DNA from: Acidimicrobiia bacterium
GTDB taxonomy: Bacteria; Actinomycetota; Acidimicrobiia; Acidimicrobiales; Hopanoidiivorantaceae
NCBI GenBank assembly: GCA_020027305.1
Contig: JAHRAM010000187.1
Span: 1 to 13,426 of the forward strand
Direction of reading: 5' to 3'
DNA length: 13,426 nt
Positions 1 to 6,441 of this stretch are shown here, in pieces (the stretch's first letter is position 1; each line of letters begins with the position of its first letter). The notes beneath the pieces are model-generated. The model was not told where the DNA came from. It worked only from the letters and a program-made list of their open reading frames with translations, and ran no database searches. The translations under genes were made by a program, and so were the position numbers.

Positions 1-965
1 CCAACTGCATCTGTTGCAATAACTGCCACAAGTGAAGAGTCAATACCTCCTGATATGCCTATTACCACTTCTTCAAACCCATTCTTTTTCACATAGTCAC
101 GAGTGCCAAGCACAAGCGCTTCATAGATTTCTTCTTCACGGGGTGTTTCTTTTAAAACCGCGCTGAGATTATTTTTTGTCTTTTTGGCAATTGCATCATT
201 TAAATCAAATATAAAAATATCTTCCTTGAACTGTTCAGCCATAGCAATAACTGCCCCGTCGTAATCAATTGCCATAGAACCTCCATCAAAAACCAGCTCA
301 TCTTGGCCGCCAATTAAATTGACAGAAACCACAGGGCATCTAAACTCTGTGGCTCGCCTTGCCAGCAAATTGCAGCGGTCAAAATTTTTGCCAGCATAAT
401 AAGGTGAAGCATTAATTTGGGCAACCAAATCTGGCTTCATTTTTTTCATGTTAGAAACTGCTGCTCCATCAACCCAGAGGTCTTCACAAATTGCTACACC
501 AACTTTTTTGACGACTTTTGCGCCATCTTGTTTTGTATCAACAACAATAGGCTCGCTCGGAGCGCCTTCCACAAAATATCTATGCTCATCAAAAACTGCA
601 TAGTTGGGAAGATGGCTTTTTTTAACAACCTGTTCTATGCTGCCATTTCTCAAAACTGCCACGCTGTTATACAGTGCTGGCCACTTATCATTTTCTAGTG
701 GTTTTTCACTTGGCAGCGGGCACCCTACAAGAGCTGTGCAAGTTTTTGACTGGCTGGCAATTTCATCTAAGGCGCTTTTACATTCTTGAATAAAACCACC
801 CTTCAACAAAAGGTCTTCTGGGGGATACCCACAAAGTGCCAACTCTGGAAACAAACAAAGTTCTACATCTTCAGCTTCCACATAGCTAAGGGCAGAAAGA
901 ATTTTATCCTTATTGCCTTCAAGGTCACCGACCCGAAAATTGAGTTGAGCTAACGCTACACGCAC
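1..965 (-). CDS. nadE: Glutamine-dependent NAD+ synthetase, 3'-truncated by window edge
   Basis: NadE makes NAD+ from nicotinic acid adenine dinucleotide, ATP and the amide of glutamine in the cytoplasm. The 321 visible codons hold the full N-terminal CN-hydrolase (glutaminase) domain and the start of the synthetase domain. The catalytic triad is visible: Glu41 in FPELALCGYPPEDLL, a Lys near 115 in KKSHLPNYAVFDEHRYF, and Cys160 in VAICEDLW. The PP-loop SGGIDSS lies at about 305-311, just before the edge. The start is the GTG at 965 (MRVALAQLNF); an in-frame TAA sits one codon upstream, so no longer start is possible. I see no clear Shine-Dalgarno sequence. It lies downstream of glnA on the same strand, 253 bp away, which fits a shared need for glutamine. 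About half of the usual two-domain protein (roughly 550-650 aa) is outside the window. The family assignment is very secure. Confidence 0.96.
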   Translation of the reverse strand, partial: MRVALAQLNFRVGDLEGNKDKILSALSYVEAEDVELCLFPELALCGYPPEDLLLKGGFIQECKSALDEIASQSKTCTALVGCPLPSEKPLENDKWPALYNSVAVLRNGSIEQVVKKSHLPNYAVFDEHRYFVEGAPSEPIVVDTKQDGAKVVKKVGVAICEDLWVDGAAVSNMKKMKPDLVAQINASPYYAGKNFDRCNLLARRATEFRCPVVSVNLIGGQDELVFDGGSMAIDYDGAVIAMAEQFKEDIFIFDLNDAIAKKTKNNLSAVLKETPREEEIYEALVLGTRDYVKKNGFEEVVIGISGGIDSSLVAVIATDAV

Positions 966-1026
966 GACTTATTAATTTTATATGCAATTAGAGAACTTAG
1001 CTTTAACTTAATAAACAGCCGCTTAA

Positions 1027-1162
1027 TTAATAGAATTAATAGAAGGCAGCCACCCATTAGAAGGCATTCACCCATTAAATTTAATACAGATTTCTTAATA
1101 CAGATTTCAATCTAAACAAGGTGAGGCACCACAACACTTAGCAAAACTTAGCAACACTTAGC
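1027..1162. repeat. Block of successive short tandem duplications between glnA and nadE
   Basis: The 253-bp gap between nadE and glnA has no convincing gene but contains four separate tandem repeats. These are TTAATAGAA twice (1027-1035, 1036-1044), an 18-bp unit twice with 16/18 identity (AGAAGGC..CACCCATT, 1041-1058 and 1059-1076), TTAATACAGATTTC twice and perfect (1081-1094, 1095-1108), and a 10-bp unit AA(C/A)ACTTAGC three times (1133-1162). The unit lengths and sequences differ, so this is not one satellite family but repeated independent local duplication. No clear terminator hairpin follows glnA. Confidence 0.9.
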
Positions 1163-1218
1163 AAAAATTTACTTGCTTAAAATGCGACTATAAAGTTTTT
1201 TCGTTACCCAAAATAGAG

Positions 1219-2649
1219 CTAAGCCGAATAATACAACTCAAACTCCATCGGAGTTGGGCGAGTTGAGACTACATCAATCTCTTCTCGCTTGCCCTCAATA
1301 TATGCTTCAAGAAGCGAGTTGGTAAACACAGACCCTTGTGTTAAGAAATCATTATCGTTTTCAAGAGCCGATATTGCTTCTTCTAAACTTTCAGGCACAT
1401 TTGGAATGCCTTCGCGCTCAGTTTCTGTTAAGTCATAAATATTTGTATCTAATGGCGCAATTGGTTCAATCTTATTTTTAATGCCATCAAGCCCAGCCAT
1501 GAGCATTGCTGAAAACGCCAAATATGGATTTGCCATTGGGTCAGGGCAACGGAACTCTATTCGCTTTGCCTTAGGACTTGAAGAATACATTGGAATGCGA
1601 ATTGCAGCTGAGCGATTCCGCTGAGAATATGCCAAGTTGATGGGGGCCTCATAGCCAGGCAATAGTCGCTTATAAGAATTGGTAGTAGGAGCTGCAAATG
1701 CCAGCACAGCATGAGCGTGCTTTAGCAATCCACCGATATAGTAAATCGCAGTTTCTGAAAGCCCTGCATAACCCGACTCATCATAAAAAAGCGGTTCGCC
1801 GTCTTTCCACAAAGACTGATGGGTGTGCATGCCCGAACCATTGTCACCAAAAATCGGCTTAGGCATAAAAGATGCGCTGAACCCATTTTGGTCGGCAACA
1901 TTTTTGACAATATATTTATAAGTCTGAACTTGATCAGACATTTTTAGCAAATTGCAGAACCTCATATCAATCTCAGCTTGCCCTGCCGTTCCAACCTCAT
2001 GATGATGAACTTCAATTTCTATCCCGACACTTTCAAGTGCGTCTACCATATCAGAGCGCAAGTCTTGAAAGGTGTCAAGGGGTGGAAGTGGAAAATAGCC
2101 CCGCTTGTGTGGAATTTTGTGACCAGAACTAAGAGATCGTCCAGTTTCTGACATCAAGTCACCACTCATCCATGGACCTTCATTGGAAAATATTTCAAAG
2201 CCAGCACCTTCTGGGCGATTGGAGTATGTGACAGAATCAAAAATAAAGAATTCTGGCTCTGGGCCAATATGGGCAACATCTGCAATGCCAGTAGATTCCA
2301 TATGCTTCACCGCTTTCTTTGCCACCACCCTCGGATCTTTTTCATATTCTTCACCTGTAATTGGGTCACGAACAATACAGGTCAAACATAAAGTTTTGCG
2401 TTCATTAATTGGGTCAATCATTGCTGTTTCGGCATCAGGTATAAGAATCATATCTGAATCATCTATCGACTGAAACCCCCTAACTGAAGAACCATCAAAC
2501 CCAAGCCCTTCAATAAAAACATCTTCGGTTAGCTCACGAATTGGTGTAGAGAAATGATGTTGGAGACCAGGCACATCTGTAAACCTGAAGTCTACAAATT
2601 GGGCTTCGGCATCTTTTGCCATCTGGATTACTTCTTTAGGGCTAGTCAC
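1219..2649 (-). CDS. glnA: Type I (GSI-beta) glutamine synthetase
   Basis: GlnA condenses glutamate and ammonia to glutamine using ATP; it is the central ammonium-assimilating enzyme and forms a cytoplasmic dodecamer. The 476-residue length is normal for GSI. Visible motifs are GFDGSSVRGF (50-59, the Asp50-loop region), the metal/glutamate-site GPEPEFFIF (129-137, E131 and E133), HHHEVGTAGQAEIDMRF (215-231), NGSGMHTHQS (270-279) and RIEFRCPDP (363-371). Tyr405 in NIYDL matches the tyrosine adenylylated by GlnE in GSI-beta enzymes, so post-translational control by adenylylation is likely. The start is GTG at 2649, preceded by a strong Shine-Dalgarno sequence (AAGGAGAACAAAAGTG). Transcription is from the right. 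The 148-bp leader is AT-rich, and I recognise no confident GlnR box. nadE, a glutamine user, follows. The identity is essentially certain. Confidence 0.98.
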   Translation of the reverse strand: MTSPKEVIQMAKDAEAQFVDFRFTDVPGLQHHFSTPIRELTEDVFIEGLGFDGSSVRGFQSIDDSDMILIPDAETAMIDPINERKTLCLTCIVRDPITGEEYEKDPRVVAKKAVKHMESTGIADVAHIGPEPEFFIFDSVTYSNRPEGAGFEIFSNEGPWMSGDLMSETGRSLSSGHKIPHKRGYFPLPPLDTFQDLRSDMVDALESVGIEIEVHHHEVGTAGQAEIDMRFCNLLKMSDQVQTYKYIVKNVADQNGFSASFMPKPIFGDNGSGMHTHQSLWKDGEPLFYDESGYAGLSETAIYYIGGLLKHAHAVLAFAAPTTNSYKRLLPGYEAPINLAYSQRNRSAAIRIPMYSSSPKAKRIEFRCPDPMANPYLAFSAMLMAGLDGIKNKIEPIAPLDTNIYDLTETEREGIPNVPESLEEAISALENDNDFLTQGSVFTNSLLEAYIEGKREEIDVVSTRPTPMEFELYYSA

Positions 2650-2758
2650 TTTTGTTCTCCTTAATTAATTGTAAATTTTTGTGCGGTTTAGATTTTGTGT
2701 GTAATTTAGTTTAGTTTTATTTAGCTTCTTTTAAAATTGGGGTAATCTAGTCAGGTTT

Positions 2759-2786
2759 TTGACATATATATATTGGTATGTATTAT
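2759..2786 (+). promoter_or_regulatory. Sigma70-like promoter sequence, antisense to the erpA side
   Basis: In the gap upstream of glnA the plus strand carries a perfect -35 hexamer TTGACA (2759-2764), a 16-bp spacer and TATTAT (2781-2786, 5/6 to TATAAT). It points right, into the opposite strand of the small membrane gene and erpA. No plus-strand gene begins until mrp at 3397. The region is very AT-rich, so a chance -10 is easy; the exact -35 is the stronger part of the match. I see no equally good promoter for glnA on the minus strand. Confidence 0.35.
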
Positions 2787-2797
2787 ATTTATATTTT

Positions 2798-2980
2798 TCA
2801 TTGAGCCTGTTCATCAGACTTGTCTGGCTTAATATCTTTTGTGTTGTCTTTGTTGACAACTTTCCAGCCGAAACCTTTTCTAAGCCCCTCCCCCAGAAGT
2901 GCGGCCACAACAGCCATAGACATTAAAAACCCAACTGGTATTACAACCAGCAGAATTATAATTATAATGAGCTGACCCAA
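2798..2980 (-). CDS. Small single-pass membrane protein of unknown function
   Basis: I do not recognise this 60-residue protein. Residues 4-29 form a strongly hydrophobic stretch (IIIIILLVVIPVGFL, then MAVVAALLG). It is followed by a basic patch (LRKGFGWKVV) and a polar, charged tail (DNTKDIKPDKSDEQAQ). A single membrane helix with a short cytoplasmic tail is the simplest reading. The start used is TTG at 2980. Its frame is the same as erpA, and only the erpA stop plus four codons lie between them, so it is probably translated by coupling or reinitiation after erpA. No good Shine-Dalgarno sequence precedes the TTG. A later ATG (residue 20) would remove most of the helix and seems less likely. 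It lies just downstream of erpA and upstream of glnA. Coding status is likely from the sharp hydrophobic/charged domain structure, but the start is uncertain. Confidence 0.6.
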   Translation of the reverse strand: MGQLIIIIILLVVIPVGFLMSMAVVAALLGEGLRKGFGWKVVNKDNTKDIKPDKSDEQAQ

Positions 2981-2992
2981 AAACTCAGAGAG

Positions 2993-3310
2993 CTAGCTAA
3001 ACGACTTGCCACAACCACAGGAGCGCTGAGCATTTGGGTTTTCAATTGAGAACCCTGCTTCAAGCCCATCTTTATAATCAAGAGTTGCCCCTTCTAAAAG
3101 TGAGGCGCTGGCAGAATCTACCACAACAGTAACATCGCCAACGTTAGATTGTTTGTCGTCTTCAGAAATCTTTGCATCAAAATACATTTCGTAGTTATAC
3201 CCAGAACATCCGCCTGGTCGAACTGACACACGGAGTGCCATATCTGTAGCATCTTCGGCCTGTAGAAGCTCATCAACTTTCTTGGCTGCATTATCTGTGA
3301 CACTAATCAT
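2993..3310 (-). CDS. erpA: A-type iron-sulfur cluster carrier/insertion protein
   Basis: A-type carriers (ErpA/IscA/SufA/HesB) bind an Fe-S cluster and hand it to apo-enzymes in the cytoplasm. The 105-residue length is typical. The three conserved cluster ligands are visible: Cys35 in RPGGCSGYNYEM, and Cys98 and Cys100 in the C-terminal SCGCGKSF. The PGGCSGYNY sequence and the NPNA segment before SCGCG are typical of this family. The start is ATG at 3310 with a Shine-Dalgarno-like AGGACAG upstream. It diverges from mrp across 86 bp, so two Fe-S delivery factors may share a control region. The ErpA name rather than IscA or SufA is the usual actinobacterial choice for a stand-alone copy; the exact subfamily is inferred. 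Confidence 0.93.
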   Translation of the reverse strand: MISVTDNAAKKVDELLQAEDATDMALRVSVRPGGCSGYNYEMYFDAKISEDDKQSNVGDVTVVVDSASASLLEGATLDYKDGLEAGFSIENPNAQRSCGCGKSFS

Positions 3311-3340
3311 TTCTCTGTCCTACCTTTCTATTTTTTTCTC

Positions 3341-3374
3341 TTCTACCTTCAAGTATATATTATCTAAGGTAGAA
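3341..3374. promoter_or_regulatory. Perfect inverted repeat in the erpA-mrp divergent promoter region
   Basis: The arms TTCTACCTT (3341-3349) and AAGGTAGAA (3366-3374) are perfect reverse complements separated by 16 bp. A third TACCTT half-site lies at 3320-3325, overlapping the erpA ribosome-binding region. The spacer is AT-rich (TATATTAT), which could include a -10 element for either gene. Position, symmetry and the roughly 25-bp centre spacing suggest a dimeric-repressor operator, but it does not match any Fe-S regulator box I can name. A simple hairpin is the alternative. Confidence 0.45.
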
Positions 3375-3396
3375 TTTAATACATATTTTATAAAAA

Positions 3397-4578
3397 ATGA
3401 AGCTAACCCCAGAAAACATTGAAACCCTCATGCGAGAGGTGATAGACCCAGAGCTTGGGTCAAATATTGTGGAGCTTGGAATGTATCGTGGGGCTGACAT
3501 TTCAGATGGCACTGTGACCGTGAAGGTTGCCCTAACCATAAAGGGCTGCCCGCTTCGTGCTCAAATTCAAAACGACATCAAAAACCGCCTGATGATTTTA
3601 GAAGGAGTGCGCGATGTGAAACTTAATTTCAGCGAAATGACACAAGAAGAAAAAGCTGCCACGATGGATAAAGCAAGAGAAAATATTTCACGCCAGCAAA
3701 CCGAAACAGAAATTCCACCAAATGCGCGTGTGCTTCTAGTTGCATCTGGCAAAGGTGGTGTGGGGAAATCTACCGTGACGGTTAATCTAGCAGTGGCTCT
3801 GGCAAGACAAGGCTATTCAGTAGGGTTGCTAGATGCTGACATTTGGGGTTTTTCAGTGACCCAACTGCTCAACTTAGAAGGGCGTCTCAAAGGGTCTCTA
3901 GAGAGCAAAAAGATTCTTCCACACGAAGTGGAAATTCCAATTGCTCTAGATGGAAACGGAGATGGAGCAAAAGGTGAACTTAAAGCAGGAAAACTAAAAG
4001 TCATATCTATGGGGCTTTTGGTGGAGTCAGAAGAAACTGCCTTAATGTGGCGTGGGCTTGTTTTAAATCGCGCAGTTCAACATTTCTTCCAAGATGTTGA
4101 ATGGGGTGAAATTGATTATCTGCTCGTAGACATGCCGCCTGGCACTGGCGACATACAAATGGGCATAGCCAAACTTCTACCTCGTGCTGAGATGATTGTG
4201 GTTACCATACCTGCAAAAAATGCAGCCAAAGTCTCTGGGCGGGCCATTGCTATGGGGCGAAAAAATTATCTGCGAATAGCTGGCGTGATTGAAAATTTCT
4301 CTGGCTTCACGACAGCGGATGGAACAGAGCATTTCTTGTTTGGAAAAGGCGGAGGCGAAGAGCTTTCTAAGCAAACTGGGGTTCCCCTGCTTGGCAAGAT
4401 TCCAATTGACGGAGCCATTGCTGAGCGAGGCGACAGCGGAAACCCTATAGCTCTAGATAGTGATAGCCCTGTCGGCAAAGCGTTTTTAGAAATCGCAAAA
4501 GGGCTACCGCCTCATGAAGATATGTCTGATTGTAGCGCAACCACAATCAAGATTAACCTTTCAACAAAGTCTTCTTAG
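3397..4578 (+). CDS. mrp: Mrp/ApbC/NBP35-type Fe-S carrier P-loop ATPase
   Basis: Mrp-family proteins are ParA-like ATPases that carry or load Fe-S clusters in the cytoplasm. The 393 residues read as an N-terminal MIP18/DUF59 domain (about 5-80, with DPELGSNIVELGM and the conserved Cys51 in KGCPLR) and a C-terminal ATPase domain. The deviant Walker A SGKGGVGKST spans 117-126, followed by LLDADIWG and MPPGTGDIQM. The usual CxxC cluster-binding motif is absent: its place after GVIENFS holds GFTTADGTEHFLFG, a pattern I associate with actinobacterial Mrp proteins. The ATG at 3397 follows an AT-rich leader without a strong Shine-Dalgarno sequence, so a short-leader or leaderless message is possible. 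It is divergent from erpA and convergent with the Fe-S enzyme gene ilvD. The family call is firm; how it binds a cluster without CxxC is open. Confidence 0.93.
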   Translation: MKLTPENIETLMREVIDPELGSNIVELGMYRGADISDGTVTVKVALTIKGCPLRAQIQNDIKNRLMILEGVRDVKLNFSEMTQEEKAATMDKARENISRQQTETEIPPNARVLLVASGKGGVGKSTVTVNLAVALARQGYSVGLLDADIWGFSVTQLLNLEGRLKGSLESKKILPHEVEIPIALDGNGDGAKGELKAGKLKVISMGLLVESEETALMWRGLVLNRAVQHFFQDVEWGEIDYLLVDMPPGTGDIQMGIAKLLPRAEMIVVTIPAKNAAKVSGRAIAMGRKNYLRIAGVIENFSGFTTADGTEHFLFGKGGGEELSKQTGVPLLGKIPIDGAIAERGDSGNPIALDSDSPVGKAFLEIAKGLPPHEDMSDCSATTIKINLSTKSS

Positions 4579-4600
4579 GAAGCAAATCTGGCAAATCAAA

Positions 4601-4629
4601 TCTAAACAGGCAAAAAAGCTCTAAACAGG
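4601..4629. repeat. 10-bp direct repeat at the mrp-ilvD convergent junction
   Basis: TCTAAACAGG occurs at 4601-4610 and again at 4620-4629, the second copy reaching over the ilvD stop codon. It resembles the duplications seen in other non-coding gaps of the window. The 42-bp gap shows no GC-rich hairpin with a T-run, so I cannot identify a terminator for either convergent gene. Confidence 0.7.
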
Positions 4630-6297
4630 GAGCGTAATCGCGCCCTTATCTGCCCCAGTAGCAAGCGATGCATATTTTGCCAAGAACCCTGTTGTGTAAC
4701 GAGGGGGTGGATGCTTTAAACTCTTGGCGCGCTTGGCAAGAGTTTTCTCATCAACCTTTAAATCAATGCTGTGATTTTTTACATCAATACTAATGATGTC
4801 GCCTTCTTCAACCAGTGCAATAGGGCCTCCCTCTGTGGCCTCTGGGGCAATGTGTCCGATGCAAAATCCATGAGTTCCACCAGAAAATCGCCCATCGGTT
4901 ATGAGCGCAGCATCTGCTCCCCTGCCTACGCCTTTTAAGGCGCCAGTGATGGCAAGCATCTCGCGCATGCCCGGCCCGCCCTTAGGCCCTTCATATCTAA
5001 TAACCACCACATCGCCAGCATTAATCTTTTCATCCATCACAGCATCCATAGCTTCATCCTCTCCGTTAAACACTCGGGCTGTCCCTTCAAAATTGTCAAA
5101 GTCAATTCCTGCTACCTTCACAACAGCTCCGCCTGGGGCTAAGCTACCCCTCAGCACTGCTATCCCGCCCAACTCATTTATAGGCTGGCTGAATTCGTGA
5201 ATAACATCACCATCTGGTTGAGCGATTTCTAGGTCTGCCAAATTCTCTGCTACGGTCTTTCCAGTTATGGTTATCTCATCTGTGTGTAGCAAGCCTTCGT
5301 CTGCAAGCATCTTCATCACCACTGGCACACCACCCACTTTGTGAATATCTAACATATGATATTTTCCGTGAGGTTTTGTGTCTGCCAAGTGGGGAACTTT
5401 CGCTGCCACCTTATTAAAGTCTTCTAGCTTTAGCTCAACTTCTGCTTCGTGTGCAATAGCTAAAAGATGAAGCACAGCGTTAGTAGAGCCACCCAGCGCC
5501 ATCACCAAAGCTATGGCATTTAAAAATGCTCCCCTTGTCATTATGTGGCGCGGAAATATTTCTGCTTCAAGCAGACTTAGCACTAGCTCTCCGCTCTTTT
5601 GTGCAATCTCACCACGTTCGGCATCAACTGCTGGCGCTGATGCACTTCCAGGGATTGACATTCCTAACCCCTCGCCCACCGCTGCCATAGTGTTTGCTGT
5701 AAACATTCCCGCACAGCTCCCAATAGATGGACAGGCATTTTTTTCAATTGCTTCAAGTTGCTCATCAGACATCTGCCCTGTGGCATGTGCTCCCACAGCT
5801 TCAAAAACCGTCACTAAATCAATGGTTTCATCGCCTAGCTTGCCGGGCAATATTGAACCGCCATAAACAAAAACGCTAGGAAGATTAATGCGCGCTGCTG
5901 CCATCAGCATTCCTGGAAGCGATTTGTCGCAGCCAGCAAAACTTACGAACCCGTCTAGCCTTTCAGCATGCATCATGGCTTCTACTGAATCGGCAATTAT
6001 TTCACGACTTACAAGCGAGGCACGCATTCCTTCATGCCCCATTGAAATGCCATCGCTTACAGCAATGGTGGCGAACTCCAATGGGTATCCACCCGCTGCT
6101 GAAATTCCTTGCTTTGCCCTTTTTGCCAAATCATTCAATGGAATATTACAAGGTGTCACCTCATTCCAAGATGATGCCACACCAATCTGGGGCTTATCCC
6201 AATCAGAATCCCCCATCCCCACAGCTCTAAGCATTGCACGGGCAGGAGCGCGGATAGCGCCTTCGGTTACTTCGTGGCTTCTAAGTTTTTTATTCAT
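4621..6297 (-). CDS. ilvD: Dihydroxy-acid dehydratase (Fe-S enzyme)
   Basis: IlvD dehydrates 2,3-dihydroxy-isovalerate and 2,3-dihydroxy-3-methylvalerate to the 2-keto acids that precede valine, leucine and isoleucine; it is cytoplasmic and requires an Fe-S cluster and Mg2+. At 558 residues it has the usual length. The three cluster cysteines are visible: Cys50 in SSWNEVTPCN, Cys123 in AGCDKSLPGM and Cys195 in GSCAGMFTANTM. The Mg-site region SDGISMGHEGM (81-91) and the C-terminal GRFSGGTHGFCIGHIAPEA are also present. The sequence does not tell me whether the cluster is 2Fe-2S or 4Fe-4S. The start is ATG at 6297 with no clear Shine-Dalgarno sequence. It follows the Tad operon on the same strand with a 144-bp gap, so it probably has its own promoter. 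Its 3' end faces mrp. Confidence 0.98.
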   Translation of the reverse strand: MNKKLRSHEVTEGAIRAPARAMLRAVGMGDSDWDKPQIGVASSWNEVTPCNIPLNDLAKRAKQGISAAGGYPLEFATIAVSDGISMGHEGMRASLVSREIIADSVEAMMHAERLDGFVSFAGCDKSLPGMLMAAARINLPSVFVYGGSILPGKLGDETIDLVTVFEAVGAHATGQMSDEQLEAIEKNACPSIGSCAGMFTANTMAAVGEGLGMSIPGSASAPAVDAERGEIAQKSGELVLSLLEAEIFPRHIMTRGAFLNAIALVMALGGSTNAVLHLLAIAHEAEVELKLEDFNKVAAKVPHLADTKPHGKYHMLDIHKVGGVPVVMKMLADEGLLHTDEITITGKTVAENLADLEIAQPDGDVIHEFSQPINELGGIAVLRGSLAPGGAVVKVAGIDFDNFEGTARVFNGEDEAMDAVMDEKINAGDVVVIRYEGPKGGPGMREMLAITGALKGVGRGADAALITDGRFSGGTHGFCIGHIAPEATEGGPIALVEEGDIISIDVKNHSIDLKVDEKTLAKRAKSLKHPPPRYTTGFLAKYASLATGADKGAITLPV

Positions 6298-6308
6298 GAT
6301 TTTTTAAC

Positions 6309-6338
6309 TTGCTATTTTCTGATTTGCTATTTTTGATA
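6309..6338. repeat. Imperfect tandem duplication in the ilvD leader
   Basis: TTGCTATTTTCTGAT (6309-6323) is followed directly by TTGCTATTTTTGATA (6324-6338), sharing their first ten bases. It sits in the untranslated leader just upstream of ilvD and has the same appearance as other duplications in the window. Confidence 0.6.
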
Positions 6339-6364
6339 CAGCTTTTAATTTATGTTCTAAATAA

Positions 6365-6387
6365 AAATTTAGTCTAAAACTAAACTT
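6365..6387 (-). terminator. Possible weak AT-rich hairpin between the Tad operon and ilvD
   Basis: Read on the minus strand, AAGTTTAGT, a 5-nt loop TTTAG and ACTAAATTT can form a 9-bp stem (one G-U pair), followed by TTATTTAG. The position after the BTAD stop and before ilvD suits a terminator. The stem has only one G-C pair, so it would be weak; an operator for ilvD is equally possible. Confidence 0.25.
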
Positions 6388-6441
6388 ATTTCTTTTCAAA
6401 ACAACTGATGCTACTGACTTTACAACTGTTACCCTTAGGCT

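Noticed and set aside
417..789. Two plus-strand ORFs (93 and 61 codons)
   Set aside because: They are antisense to the conserved glutaminase domain of nadE, and their translations show no recognisable domain.
1027..1162. CRISPR-like array in the glnA-nadE gap
   Set aside because: Units are 9-18 bp, adjacent, of different sequence and without spacers; no cas gene is present.
2183..2473. Plus-strand 96-codon ORF
   Set aside because: It is a shadow of glnA, whose reading frame is fully conserved here.
2650..2797. GlnR/AmtR nitrogen-control site upstream of glnA
   Set aside because: I could not find a convincing paired GTnAC/GnAAC-type box; single matches are expected in AT-rich DNA.
2815..2826. 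Perfect palindrome CAGACTTGTCTG
   Set aside because: It lies inside the coding tail of the small membrane protein (KSD region), is short, and has no partner site nearby.
4901..6307. Series of long plus-strand ORFs (99, 117 and 139 codons) across ilvD
   Set aside because: They arise from codon bias on the opposite strand of ilvD. The Ser/Ala/Pro-rich translations match no family I know, and ilvD is intact.
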